A DNA stretch of 64,000 nucleotides from Atopsyche davidsoni. Lineage: Eukaryota > Arthropoda > Insecta > Trichoptera > Hydrobiosidae. Shown here piece after piece: positions 51,501 through 63,043 of this stretch (its first letter is position 1; each line of letters opens with the position of its first letter). The notes below the pieces were generated by a model, which saw nothing but the letters and a program-made list of their open reading frames with translations, had not been told where the DNA came from and ran no database searches. The DNA lies in assembly GCA_022113835.1 (NCBI GenBank), contig JAILWY010000001.1, forward strand, positions 15,988,501 through 16,052,500. The letters are read 5' to 3'. Both the position numbers and the translations under genes were made by a program.

Positions 51501-52719
51501 GTTTCTTGAAAAAACATATTTACTTGAAATCTTCGGCTCTATCGAAAAGTAGCAACCGCACTGTGGAACCACTGCTCTCAAAGAAAGGGTTCCCCGAGCG
51601 AGAAGCGAATTCCAATGTCTCAAGTCTATAATTATTAACTACGTCCTTACGGACTCCCGCTCCTGCAGTATGGTGAGATCAAAGCTTTATTAATTATCTT
51701 TAAAAGCTCCGGGAATCCCAACGGCCAAAGGGAAGGTCCTTTAAGCTGCCGCTTGCGTTTACTGCGGATTATGTCTTAATTAATACTCGCTTCATACTTT
51801 AATATCTGAAACTGTGGAAAATTCAAATGTATATTTATAATCTGCAATTACAAAGTCGAAAGGCCGTACAGCCCGTTAGTGTAGCGCGTTGAGGGTGTTA
51901 TCAAGATAACTTTGAAAAGTTCGAATACATAATAATTTTAGAACCACCTTTCGTTCAGTAGTAGGCACACTTTTTTATTAATCACACGGTCCGGTAGTTC
52001 GATACTGGGTAGAATTTGGAAAAATAAATTAATAATAGTAAATTTTATCAAGATCTTCTTAATAATACGTCTTTTTTAAATTCTTGAATATTTTTTACAG
52101 ACTTAAAGTTACTTGTAAAATAACCCTCTTACTTTCTATGCAACTTTCTGAGTCGTTATTTTCTATATATATATATAGCTCCACCCCATCTTACCAATTT
52201 TGCTAACGAAAACTTTTATTGGCATCGCATCCGTTAATACGAATTGCTAAATAAACAACTATTTATCTTGGGCTTACCTCAGTGTTTATTAATCCATGTG
52301 AATACCCATGCCAGGAAAACGACGAAGGCTTGGATCGAAACTATGGAAATTTCATTTACATCAAATAATCGCAATTCGTATTCCGCTACAGCCAAACTTA
52401 GTTTCACTTTTCACGAAGAACGATGAAAGTAGGAAGCCAGGAGGCTCGGTTTTGTTGCGAAAACTTCCGAGGAGCGGCCATTGAAAGGTGACGAAAACTT
52501 GTACAACATTTGTAAAGATTTCCTTAAGCCCAGCGTGTCCTGGGAGAACTCATAAAGGCCCGCGGATGGCCCCTGTCTCACCCGGAGGCCGTACATCTCG
52601 TGTTGGCACAATACACCCTTCAGCTGTACTTTGCACTCATATTCGTAATATAATATTACGTTCAGAGTGATATTCTTATAATGGTTGTCTTTCCAGTTAA
52701 AAGGTTTCATTTGCATATA

Positions 52720-53023
52720 CAGTAATATCCCGCTTTATGCGAGGGATACGTTCCGGAAAAAATTGCGTTTAGTGAAATTCGCGTATATCGGGGTTTACAA
52801 TTAAACATACATACATACATAGTCAAAACTTAATACAAAAAAATACGAATCATTTGAATCAATCACTTAAATTTTAAGAACACTTTATGCAGTATTACAT
52901 GTTATTTTTACTGAAAATACATCTATTGTCTTTTGGGTAGCGTTTCTTTTACGTTCTTGTAAAATACGTTCATAACACCCAACGCTGTTTTTTATTGTTA
53001 AGAGAAGTCAATGACTACATTAT
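52720..53023. mobile_element. pogo/Tigger-like MITE, truncated copy
   Basis: Starts CAGTAATATCCCGCTTTATG after TA and follows the 16.0 and 57.6 kb copies through AACACCCAACGCTG and AGAGAAGTCAATGACTACAT, then diverges. The far terminal repeat is missing. Internally it has a short CATA expansion (near 52805). Confidence 0.8.
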
Positions 53024-54385
53024 AAATAAATTCTTAATTGTGTGAAGTCCTAACTTAGGCTCAAGATGATCTTTATAAATTCTGTAACACCAACGAGACG
53101 GCCCGGCATTCATCATGCTATACAGATGGCGTGTGAGCGTCCGCCCTGAAAGCCTTTGATTTAATTCCCGAAGAAAAGTGTATGAATAACCCTAATATTT
53201 AAAATAATTTTCTATATATTCTACATTCCGCTGTAATAGCGTAAAATTTCAAGACACGAACTCGAATAATAATACAAAACGCATGATTTACGATTGATTT
53301 GGTTTTACTCACGAAATCGTGTTACGCGATTACTTCCTTTGACGAGAAGAGCTTCCACCTGCTAGGGTAATACAATAAGTAGCTATTCGCAAATAGGACA
53401 GCTATACACGGTGCTTTAGAAGTCAACTCTTGTATGCCTCTACCTAAGAATATTAAAATAATTTTAAATTTTAATAACTGTTCCCTTTTATTGTCATATT
53501 ACAAGCAGACACAACTCATAATGATCTAAGGATGAGATCTGTGTAAAAATTATCAAGTAAGGTAATATAATTTTGAATTTTTCAAGTACAAGTATGTTTG
53601 CTAGTGTTTTGCAAACATTATTATGTATGCCGTGTCAAAGTTTCGTCGGTTTCCCGAAGTCTTAGCACCCGTTACATGCCTTTGAAAATGCCTTTGTATG
53701 AAGAATTTATATCGTCAGAAGTCCAAAGAGCTTTTAAATTATATTCGTTTCATTACAAAATGAAAATATTTATTATTCCAGTTTTATAATGTTTTCATTA
53801 CACATTCAACACCGTGTATTATATAGTAGACAAGACCTCAATAATTACAAGACAAAAGGTAAACATGCTCCGGGTAAGTCGGTAAGGCTGTCGGTATAAA
53901 GTGACGGCTGATGTTGATCACTAATAATCCATCAAACGCCGAGCTTATTGGCTCGATCCATCCTCTGTCAAGTTAGTTAATACCGTATGTCTACTGATTG
54001 AGTGGGAATAATATATTTTTTACTAACAATACATTAAACGACGAAAAAATTCCAAAACAAATACGACACTCAAAATTTGTATATTTTACGAAATGCCGCA
54101 TTTTATTTTGTTAGGACATGTATAATAAAAATGATTAATTAAAAATTTGAGTAATTTTTTTGTTATATTCAAATTTATGCTTTAAGTAGATTGTTTAATT
54201 TCAGTAATTAAAATGAGCTTGATAATTCTGAAAGTAATTTTTGCGTCAATAGCTTCCGTAGGCTTACGAGACGTGTCTGAAAATAGATAAGGACTACCAG
54301 GTTATAAATAAGCCAAGAGTGCTCGACAAAACGTAATATTTATAGGATAATATCGCGAATTATGGAAGTGAAAGTAACGTCTCAC

Positions 54386-54461
54386 CTGTCACATTACCTT
54401 CTAACAATATCGTCATCCCGGGGTGCTCGACAAACACTGTCTCAGCAGGACCCTCGGCTTT
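54386..54461 (-). other. Exon-like segment on the minus strand (76 nt)
   Basis: On the minus strand a pyrimidine-rich run (CTGTTATTTTTTGGGCGCAG) ends in a good acceptor. 25 codons plus one base follow, then a strong donor CAG|GTGAG. The reading is K-A-E-G-P-A-E-T-V-F-V-E, then H-P-G-M-T-I-L-L, then E-G-N-V-T: balanced composition, no low complexity. It starts in phase 0 and ends in phase 1. I do not recognise the protein. If real, it is an exon of a gene nested antisense in the DGK intron. Confidence 0.35.
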
Positions 54462-55173
54462 CTGCGCCCAAAAAATAACAGCTGGGACCTGAGCTGGGGG
54501 GGACCTTGCAGATGGCGGCCGGGGGCCCCATTTGCAGCCACGCACAACTTTTTAAGCAATTCACGAAACCCATTTTGTTTTGTAATATTTAATTCCACAC
54601 TAAGTCACCTAAAATAAGTACCTGCTTGCGTGTGACGTAAGTGAAAAATTCAAGCTAAAACAAAAAATCAACGTTGTTTTGGGAAAAGTATTTTCTTTTT
54701 AAAATACAATTTTGTTTTTATAATGTATACATTCTGATTATCATAAATAATGATAACAATAACAGTAGGAATGTTAAGAAAAGTTAGTCAGTTAGCTAGG
54801 GATATATATGTATATATATACAAATGTTGTAGATCTTCAGTATTTGATCCGTTACGATATATCGTAACTTTAAATAAGAAAATTCTCGCCTCTCGACTAC
54901 AAACCTTAATAAGTGTTTGCAGAAGAAAATTATGAAGTTTGCAGATGAAAATGAACTCCGACTGAAGTGTGCACAAATAAACGGAAAAGTGAATCATATG
55001 TAGATGTAGATTTATTTTTAAAGGTTTTCTATCTGCGTCCGTCGTCTATTCACAAATTAAGCTTTATTTTATTTTATATTCATTTATTGACTTCTAAAAT
55101 TTAATCAGTATTGTTTAATGTAAAGATACAATGTATTTTGAAGTAATTTTTAATTGAATATTTCTTGATTGAA

Positions 55174-55247
55174 AATGATTAAGTACATTTTTTCAAATAT
55201 TGAAAAATGACCAAAGAAACTCTCAGAAAAATATCATCGTGATTTGT
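55174..55247 (+). repeat. Half-copy of the 25.2 kb foldback MITE
   Basis: One arm only: AATGATTAAGTACATTTTTT through AAATATCATCGTGATTTGT. The second arm is absent. Confidence 0.7.
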
Positions 55248-57594
55248 ATTTGTAATATTTCTTGTGTTTTTATTCGAGTTCTTGTTTTATCATTTTATTT
55301 CCAACGTTTTGTGTCTGTATCTGGAATAATCTTAAAGGAAAACCTCTTCGCATAAATAGGATAGTATTATTGTTACAGTTTACTCGCAACAAAATATCAA
55401 CACAAAAAATAACAAATTTTAAAACTTAAAAAAGATACAAATAAAAGGTATTAAATATTGTATTTGTTGTAGTTTTATGATTTCTTTGTTCTTATTGAAG
55501 TATTTATTATTTTTAAAGTTCTATTGAAGTTTATGTTACTGAGAGGTGATTTCTCGTAAGCGATAAATCACAAAAGCCATAAATCACTTACCTCTATATT
55601 CCCAAAAACTTTTCTAGAGATAATTTGATGACCTATGATTTATTTCAAGCGATTAATATTTAAAAAATACTCAAAACATTAGAAATTATAAATATATTTA
55701 AGTGTAACAAGAACCAATTCCTTTAATAACATATAATATTATTCAACATTTTAAAAATAATGAATTTCACTACAGTGAATTGCAAAACTAAGCTTGGAAT
55801 TCTCTGGATTAAATGCAATTTCAATAATGATTCAAAATATTATTTATTTAGTCCAATAGTATATACATAAATATATTTGTTATCGTTACATGTTCGCAAC
55901 GCATGATTTTATATGTATTGTACCAAAGAACGTAATAATTCTACATATTGTATTATAGGAGTGCACTTTTTAAATAATAAAAAGGCGTGTCTAGATTTTT
56001 TAAAAATTAAATTTAAATTTGAAAATGAAAATTCATCTCTCCCATTGTATCTCCTTTTAGACGACCAAGCAGCCCTCATTTGAAATTCAACCTAGCACAA
56101 CCCTGTCCGGCGGGGCGGCCACATCGACTTTTCTGTTCTTTTATCCTTATTTTTTATAGTATAGATAGAATTCCAATAATTCATCCAACCGTGTACAATT
56201 ATAAAGTCAAGGTGGGCCTGTAGTACTTTATTGCTTGTATGGACTTTGTGGCAAAGCATGAAATGAAAAATAACATTTTTTTCTTGTCGTCTTGTGTAAA
56301 CCGTATGCATTAGAATATATTGTGAAAATTATAATACTGCCTGGATAAAATTGTAAATATATCTTATATTTGATAACAAATATTTTTAGTGGTTATTTGT
56401 TGCTTATACTTGTGCTAAAACTTCAATTTAGTTAAACTCTCTTTCTGCTACATCCTTGCCAAGATTAGATTCATTTACCTTTTTTGCTGCAAAAGGGATA
56501 TTACTCGAACAGAGCAGACACCTGCCTCAGCTCTATTCCTTGGAGGACCAGCCAAACAGGTGATTGTTCCCGGGCAGTCTATCGTATCGGGTGATTTCTC
56601 CTCCTCCCCCCCCTAAGCGAGATTCTTTTCAACGAAGGCTTACTAAGCTTACTGAAATTAGTACCTTCCATGTACCTACAAGATCGAATGGATAATAACA
56701 TGATTTAAAAAATATAAATTTATTAAAATCTGAATCGAGCGGTTTTAATATTTTTTTCAAAAATATACACAATAGATCGTGTAAATTAATCGAGTACGAG
56801 ATCACTAAATATTTTTGAAATTTCTACCTGAGGGTGTCAATCAAGTGTGTTGGTGAAACTAGTGGCTTAAAAATTATTTCCACTACGTACTTTCTGCCAT
56901 AAATAACAAATTTAAAAATGTATTTATAGCTCAATTGACACTAAATGCGCATTAAGGTTATAGTACTTGAGCGAAACACGGGTAACGAAGGGCAAATTAT
57001 ATAAAACCTGCCGACTTCTTGAGGCTTCTACGATAGTCTAGAAACAAACGAAGGACTTATTTATCTACTTGTGTATTTACTTCTATCTAATCATAAATTG
57101 ATTAGTTTTCCATCTGATAAGGATGTATGTAGGTCACAATAGTGACGATCATAATCGGTCTAAATGGTAACGCGCACACGTGAGCTTAACGCAACAGCTG
57201 TGGAGTTACTTGAAACATTAGGCTTAAAATAACTCGGTTTGTGTAACTTTACTAAATAAATTATAAATAAAATAAATTGTATGAGATGAATTTATTTGAA
57301 TGACCGCAATTTATCTAATATTATAAAACACTTCTACAAAGGTTTGAGAAGTTAAATAATGTTCCCTTCTCCAACGTATTTATTATTTGTTTGCATTTTT
57401 TGTCATTTCGTGTTTTCAGTTAATTTAGATTGATAAGAATTTTTCTTAGTTTATTCTTCAATAATGATTTTCATCGGAATTTCTCATTTTTTTAAAATAT
57501 CCAATAATGATAGATTATCCGAATTTTTTTTTGGCAGTGATTTTGATTGGCCTGCTCACATCCGCAAGGGATACTGTAGCCGTTTTGATAAATA

Positions 57595-57944
57595 CAGTAA
57601 TACCCCGCTTTTCGCGAGGGATACGTTCCGGAAAAAATCGCGTTAAGTAAAATTTGCGTATATCGGGGTTTGCGATTAAACATACATACGTAGTCGAAAC
57701 TTTATACAAAAAAATACGAAAAATACATCTATTGTCTTTTGGGTAGCGTTTCTTTTACGTTCTTGTAAGATACGTTCATAACACCCAACGCTGTTTTTAT
57801 TTGTTAAGAGAAGTCAATGACTACATTATGTTCATACATATTCTAAAATAAGAAATTCGCGTAATGCGAGGCATTTTAACGCGAAATTTGAAATTCGCTT
57901 TACAGTGAAACCGCGCATAACGGGGTAGCGTAAAGCGGGGTACT
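57595..57944. mobile_element. pogo/Tigger-like MITE, nearly complete copy
   Basis: Starts CAGTAATACCCCGCTTTTCG after TA. The right end is recognisable (GCGTAAAGCGGGGTACT) but the last bases and the target TA are altered. It is inverted relative to the 16.0 kb copy. Confidence 0.8.
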
Positions 57945-58095
57945 AGGGAAAAAAACTAACAAAATTTTGTTGTCCAGCTAATTTCAGATAAATTTTGTGT
58001 TAGATTTACATCTTTCTAAAAACTAAATAAATCAAACCAGCTTAGTCATTTTGTCTGTAAAAACTATTCGTGCTTTTAACTTCACACCGCACAGG

Positions 58096-58262
58096 TCTGG
58101 CGCGGCGGGGACGCCATCTGCTCGGGCTCTCCGACTGCCCCCCGCGGAGACAGCTCAGCGCCCCCGCCCCAGCCCCCGCCCCTCCCCAGCCCCCGCCCCC
58201 GCCCCCGATCCGCCCCCGCCTACAAAAATGAAAAATCTGCCCCTCGACCGCTGCCGACTAGA
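58096..58262 (+). other. GC-rich, C-rich low-complexity tract with open frame
   Basis: After an acceptor-like CACCGCACAG at 58086-58095, the sequence becomes very GC-rich and then a near-repeat of CCCCCGCC. The frame is open through it and would encode a Pro/Arg-rich low-complexity stretch. No donor with good consensus is evident. Possible alternative exon, more likely non-coding simple sequence. Confidence 0.25.
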
Positions 58263-59884
58263 CGCATAAATCCAGAGTCGGCCGACTCGAATGAATGGCA
58301 TTGTTTATTAAAATGAAGTTCATGCCACTGCATTTCATTTGGTGGACTGGTTATTTTTATTTTCTCTTGAATCTACTTAGCATTCGATTTCTACGTTCAT
58401 GCATTCACAAATGAATATATTCACCTAAAGTTACACACACATTTGTGCGATTTATAGGAGTAAATGTTGTCTCTGATAGTTATTGGATAATTTGTTGAAA
58501 TTTTTTTTTAAGAAGTGTATTAGAAAAATAAATATTTTAGCATATTTGTATGTCTTGTAAATAATATGGTGAAATAGTATTGTCTCGCCTGTAAGGTACG
58601 ACTGTATACAACGGTACCTCAAAAATTATACAGATCGGCTTTTTGTAGAAGAGCTGATATGAGTTTTTTGTTTAATCCAATCTCAGCAACTTCGCTCTGT
58701 GTGTACAAATGTCGAACATCAAATTTACTTTTTATTGAATACATTTGTAATCTAAAGTAACAGTTTCAAAAGCAAAAGCGTGCATTGAATTTATGACTTT
58801 TGTGTTAAAACCATGGTTCTTAAACGCAGTGATGTTTTTCATGTTACGTATAGAAATTATATGTAATTCAAATTACATGCTCCATTAAAAATAAACCAAC
58901 GTATACTATTACCCAAATAATCGATTTTTTATGCTTGATTTTGCACGCACTATAAAAAATTGTTTATCCATAAGTTTATCGTTTTTCTCAAGGTATTACT
59001 AAATTTAATGTCATAGTAAAATAATCGCTTTTTAGAAATATATAAGAAATATTCTTTGTGTACTTGTTTCAAATATCTAAAAGCATCTGAAGCATCACTC
59101 TTGCATACAAAGCGAGTAGTGGAGGGACGTCTGGGCGCAACGCATAACTCAGAATTCCTAGGCACGGCAGCTCGGCAGGTGTTTTGTTTGCGTCCCCGGG
59201 CTGTTGGCAGGTGCCAGCATTACCTCGGCTAAACAAAAATATATAATTAATTTATAAAATACACCGCATTTGTATGAGTTCGTTGTTATGTATATTTACT
59301 TTGAGTTTGGTGTGTATTTTTAATTAGTTAAATGTGGAACTTCCAGGTGAGAAAATACTGTAGCCACAAGTTGATTGCTAGTAATTGAAATGCTTTCTCA
59401 TTTCCTCACGATACTGACTGCACCTCTGTCGATAATGCGGTCCTCGGACGAGATTCTGACTTCGTACTGTACTCCCAGAGCTCCGGGTGCTCTGAACAGA
59501 GAGACTTTCGTTACAACGGAGACTCGCGCCGGCTCTCCGGGACCTCGGAGTCCATTAAAACTGCTGAAGTTCAGTGGTTACTTTGCAGTTAACCTCGCTT
59601 GGAGCCCCGGAGACTTGCGGTGGACCTTAACGCGGCGTGTGTACGAAATCGATTAGAATCTTACGAGACGTGAAATTTCAGAAAGAGCTTTGCTGTAGCT
59701 TTTGATTTAGATATGCGAAGTTTGTTGTTCAACATCTTACTAGTTAAAATTTCGTTTTCTTTGATACAATATCGTCGCTTAATTTTTGATCTACATACAA
59801 AGCAATCAATCAAAGGTTTCGATTTGATACTTGAGGTTTTCAGCCGTTTCGGTTTCTGTGCTGGTACCATCTTTAGGAATTTTT

Positions 59885-59935
59885 GAGACGTCGGAGAACT
59901 GAAAATTTCAAGCAGCTCAACACCCGAGCATCAAA
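59885..59935 (-). repeat. Short dispersed repeat, copy 3
   Basis: On the + strand GAGACGTCGGAGAACTGAAA then ATTTCAAGCAGCTCAACACC, the inverse of the 1.2 kb copy. Confidence 0.65.
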
Positions 59936-60296
59936 ATATGTAATAACAACAGCTGCCAAAACCTAAAAAAATGACGTTATTATTTTACTTTAGGTAACAG
60001 ATAAAATTAAATAACAGATAAAATCTGATTAAAATATCAAACGTGATCAAATAATTATACATAAGTACTAATCGTACGATATAAATTTAAAAGATTTTGC
60101 TATTGAAAGTATTTCTATAGAGTTTATTTTAAAAGCTTTATTAATTATATGATATCCGAAAATATGTAGTGGTATTTATACTCACCAGAATATTTATGTA
60201 AATTGTCGTTTAAAACACTTTCCCCGTTCTTTAGCTATTCTTATCTGTTATGGATAAAACTATTCAGTTTATTGTACAATGGTGGTATTTTTCTAG

Positions 60297-60337
60297 TCAA
60301 TCAAAGACATGAGAATGATCCCAGCTTGGTAGCCAAA
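60297..60337 (+). other. Coding-like nonamer E-N-D-P-S-L-V-A-K, copy 2, with acceptor-like start
   Basis: A good acceptor (ATTTTTCTAG ending at 60296) is followed by an open frame N-Q-R-H-E-N-D-P-S-L-V-A-K-T-S-E-S that stays open to 60577. The nonamer matches 33871-33897 at eight of nine residues. No clear donor could be fixed. The product is not recognised. Confidence 0.3.
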
Positions 60338-61332
60338 ACTTCAGAATCACAACTATGTATCCTGCAACATTCCTCCTCACTTATTTTCCCTTCTCGAGTT
60401 CCGAAGCACGCCGGCCAGACGGACTTGACGTCGATTGGATCACGGGACAAGTTTGTTGTAACTTCAGACAGCGTTAATCCTGAAATATGCAAACGGTCTC
60501 TCCAAATCAAGTTTGGAATTAAAATAATTACACTCCCTAATGAGGCGCAGCGGCATCCCCCGACAGGCGGGGCTTAACCAAACTTGTGCCTACCTAGAAT
60601 TGAGGTACGGTCGTTTTGCGTGGATGTAATAGAGATTAGGGGAGGAAGGGTGAAATGTTATGTTAGGTATTCAGTTTAAATGTAATTGTAGTATACGTTT
60701 ATTCTAGGGTCTATTATTCTTGTTATGTAAACCATATTTGTAGGGTATTAAAAATTTTCAATTTCCATTGTGAAAATAAATATATTTATATTTACCTGCT
60801 AGGAATTCTAGCAGAAGAAACAATCTGCAAAGAAATAAGTAAAAAATTCATGTCATGTTATTATATGAATACTTGTTGATTTGATAAATTTTGATGGTTT
60901 GGTTTTAAAATAAAATTTGATTATGCCTTGAATGAATAATTTTGTTAGAACGTTTTTTTTGTAGTCATATTAGTGTAAACGTATAGTTTATTTTTTTTAA
61001 CGTTCCACTTCCATATTATTTGATTAATCATTAATTAATTACGGACGTAAAGTAAATTGCTTGTAAACCACTAGCAAATAAGTTCATTCTGTCATGATTG
61101 TCGTTTATTTTTCCAACTAAGAAAGTTGAAGCTTTTATCCTTCAGTTTGTTGTTTTTGGAAGGTTTAAAGTTTCTTTGTTCTCTGTGGGAGCTAAAGAGT
61201 TTGCTTCTCAAAAACTGAACGTTGATTTTTTTTTTAAAATACTCTTGATCTAATATACCAGATATTTTATCTATATTTTTGCAACATTATCTCTGGTATA
61301 AAGGAGTTAGTTGTACAGCAGTTAAAAATAAT

Positions 61333-61370
61333 CAAAAGCATATTCATATATTTATATGAATATGCTTTTG
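61333..61370. repeat. Perfect 38-bp palindrome
   Basis: CAAAAGCATATTCATATA, then TT, then its exact inverse (18-bp arms). It is perfect in an otherwise decayed intron, so it may be recent or the core of a small foldback element. Confidence 0.75.
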
Positions 61371-62913
61371 ACACCAAAACGTTATATGAACAGTGACATA
61401 TCAATCTTAATGTTTCCAATTGGTGCATATGGAAATTATCAAAATAACAATTGGCATTGACAAATCAATTGCACACATGTGTTTAGCGGTTGATTTTTTC
61501 AGTTCGGTATCAGGGTCACGGTGGAGAAAAAGATTAAGTCCCTAGACTGCGATATTGTGTTCATGTTATGGTTTTTTATTCTGATATTCAAACGTTTTCT
61601 TTTTTGTCTAGTTAAACGCCGACCTATATTAATAAATATATATTTTTCATACTCGCAGCGTTACTCTAGAGATAAAATATTTTAGCATTTCATTCGTATT
61701 GTATATTAATAAAAGTGTAGCTTTTATTTTTACGGTTCTGCTCTTATACAACTGTTTTGCTGAGAATAGAGTTATGTTTGTATCTACTTTATTTGAGAGA
61801 TGCTATGAAACCTTTTGTTAAAAACTCATTTAAGGTAATGTAATATTTTGTTTACGACTATTTCTTTAGAAAATAATAGCTTTTGTGCTGTTTAGATTTT
61901 GTTGTCTGCTATTTTTTAAGAACGGCCTTTGTTAGCGCTGTCGCTTTAGTGTGATTTAAAATATTTTATATTTTTGAAGATAAGATTGTTTTGGTAAACT
62001 TATATTTTGGTTTTTTACATAGTTATATTTATTAAGTTATTTACAGCCAAACTATATCTCACTAGTATTTTTTGTTGAGAATCACTTGTTGAATTATGAT
62101 GTACTTTATTATTCGTTCCAGCTTAAGATTTCTCAAAATTAAATTTTCAGATTTAAGGTTCTTTTTTTTCTTTTTATTAATAAGATTATATTAAATATAA
62201 TGTATTAAAATAAATTAGAGTAAATTGGCGTGGAATATTTTGTCCCGCAATTTCTCAACAAATAATGTGAGGATAATTTGAAATATGAAGCGTAAATTAG
62301 AAAAATTAATCAGGATTAATATTCTTCGGAGTGAATTATTGAGCCCTCCCCGAGTGCTTTATTATGGCAGTTAATTTCAACAATTGCGAACTGTAAAATG
62401 TATAATTACTCGATTCGATTCAAAACATTTTCAAAAAGAATAATTCAATAGATTTTTTTTAACCTAAAACGATAAATTTGCTTTCATTGTTATTTATTTA
62501 CTGCTTATTACAGTCTTTTCTCTTCATTTTAGACATGACGAATATCCCATATGTTAAAGACCCCAGACTCAAAATTATAATTTGTGTTTATTTTCAACAA
62601 TATAAAGAAGAAAACTATTATCAGATAAGTCTATAAAAGTATATGTTCAATTTTTCTTCTTATAATATAAGTTAGCATTCAATTTTTTTTCAAAATCAAT
62701 ATGAAGCCTATAGTGGGTTTGTAACTCGACGAATCGTAGTGTATTTACAGATCCTTCGAATTAATATATATTTTGGCCGACTTTATGATTCAGCAGTTTG
62801 CTCGTGTCTAGACTGAAGCTGCTTTGAGCTACCTCAGATATTTCGTGCATTTGACTGAGTAATCAGTCGGAGGTATTCGAGGTTGCTAAGCATAGTTATG
62901 TTCTTGTTCCCAG

Positions 62914-63043
62914 TCGCTGCAAGCTAAGCTGTCGTTCAGCTCGAAGGAAATCGTGGCCTTGAGCTGCTCTTGGTGCAAGGCAGCCTACCACAACAAGGAG
63001 GCCTGCTTCAACATGCAGAGGATAGGCGAAGAGTGCACCCTAG
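62914..63043 (+). CDS. rdgA: Diacylglycerol kinase (rdgA-like) exon: second half of second C1 domain
   Basis: A 130-nt exon: 43 codons plus one base (phase 1 at its end). The acceptor is CCCAG after a TTCTTGTTC tract; the donor is GTAAGA. It joins the previous exon in frame to give C-R-H-C-A-K then S-L-Q-A-K-L-S-F, followed by S-S-K-E-I-V-A and the zinc ligands C128-x2-C131, H136, C141 and C151. The K-E-I-V-A-x-S-C-S-W-C and Y-H-N-K-x-x-C-F motifs match DGK zeta and RdgA closely. The exon ends E-E-C-T-L plus the first base of a Gly codon. In the family this Leu-Gly precedes a short linker and then the catalytic domain, which must begin beyond the window. It is too short for routine ORF calling but is clear from homology, splice sites and phase. 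Confidence 0.94.

Larger units (their letters stand above)
38601..62913 (+). other. Intron between second and third visible DGK exons (24.3 kb)
   Basis: A GTAACC...CCCAG intron, phase 0, and the largest fully contained intron. 38.6-42.9 kb is AT-rich with nothing I can name. GC-rich patches occur at 43.27-43.55, 44.58-44.80, 51.6-51.8, 52.4-52.6, 54.4-54.56, 58.1-58.26, 59.4-59.65 and 60.4-60.6 kb. Mobile elements include a hAT-type element at 46956-48193 and two pogo-like copies. 48.5-50.7 kb and 55.3-57.5 kb show only AT-rich intron. Confidence 0.85.

Noticed and set aside
51550..51600. hAT-like end (CAGTGGTTCC on the minus strand)
   Set aside because: No opposite terminal repeat or target duplication could be found.
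52411..52716. 101-codon minus-strand open frame
   Set aside because: No recognisable domain, no convincing splice sites, and its last bases abut the pogo-like element.
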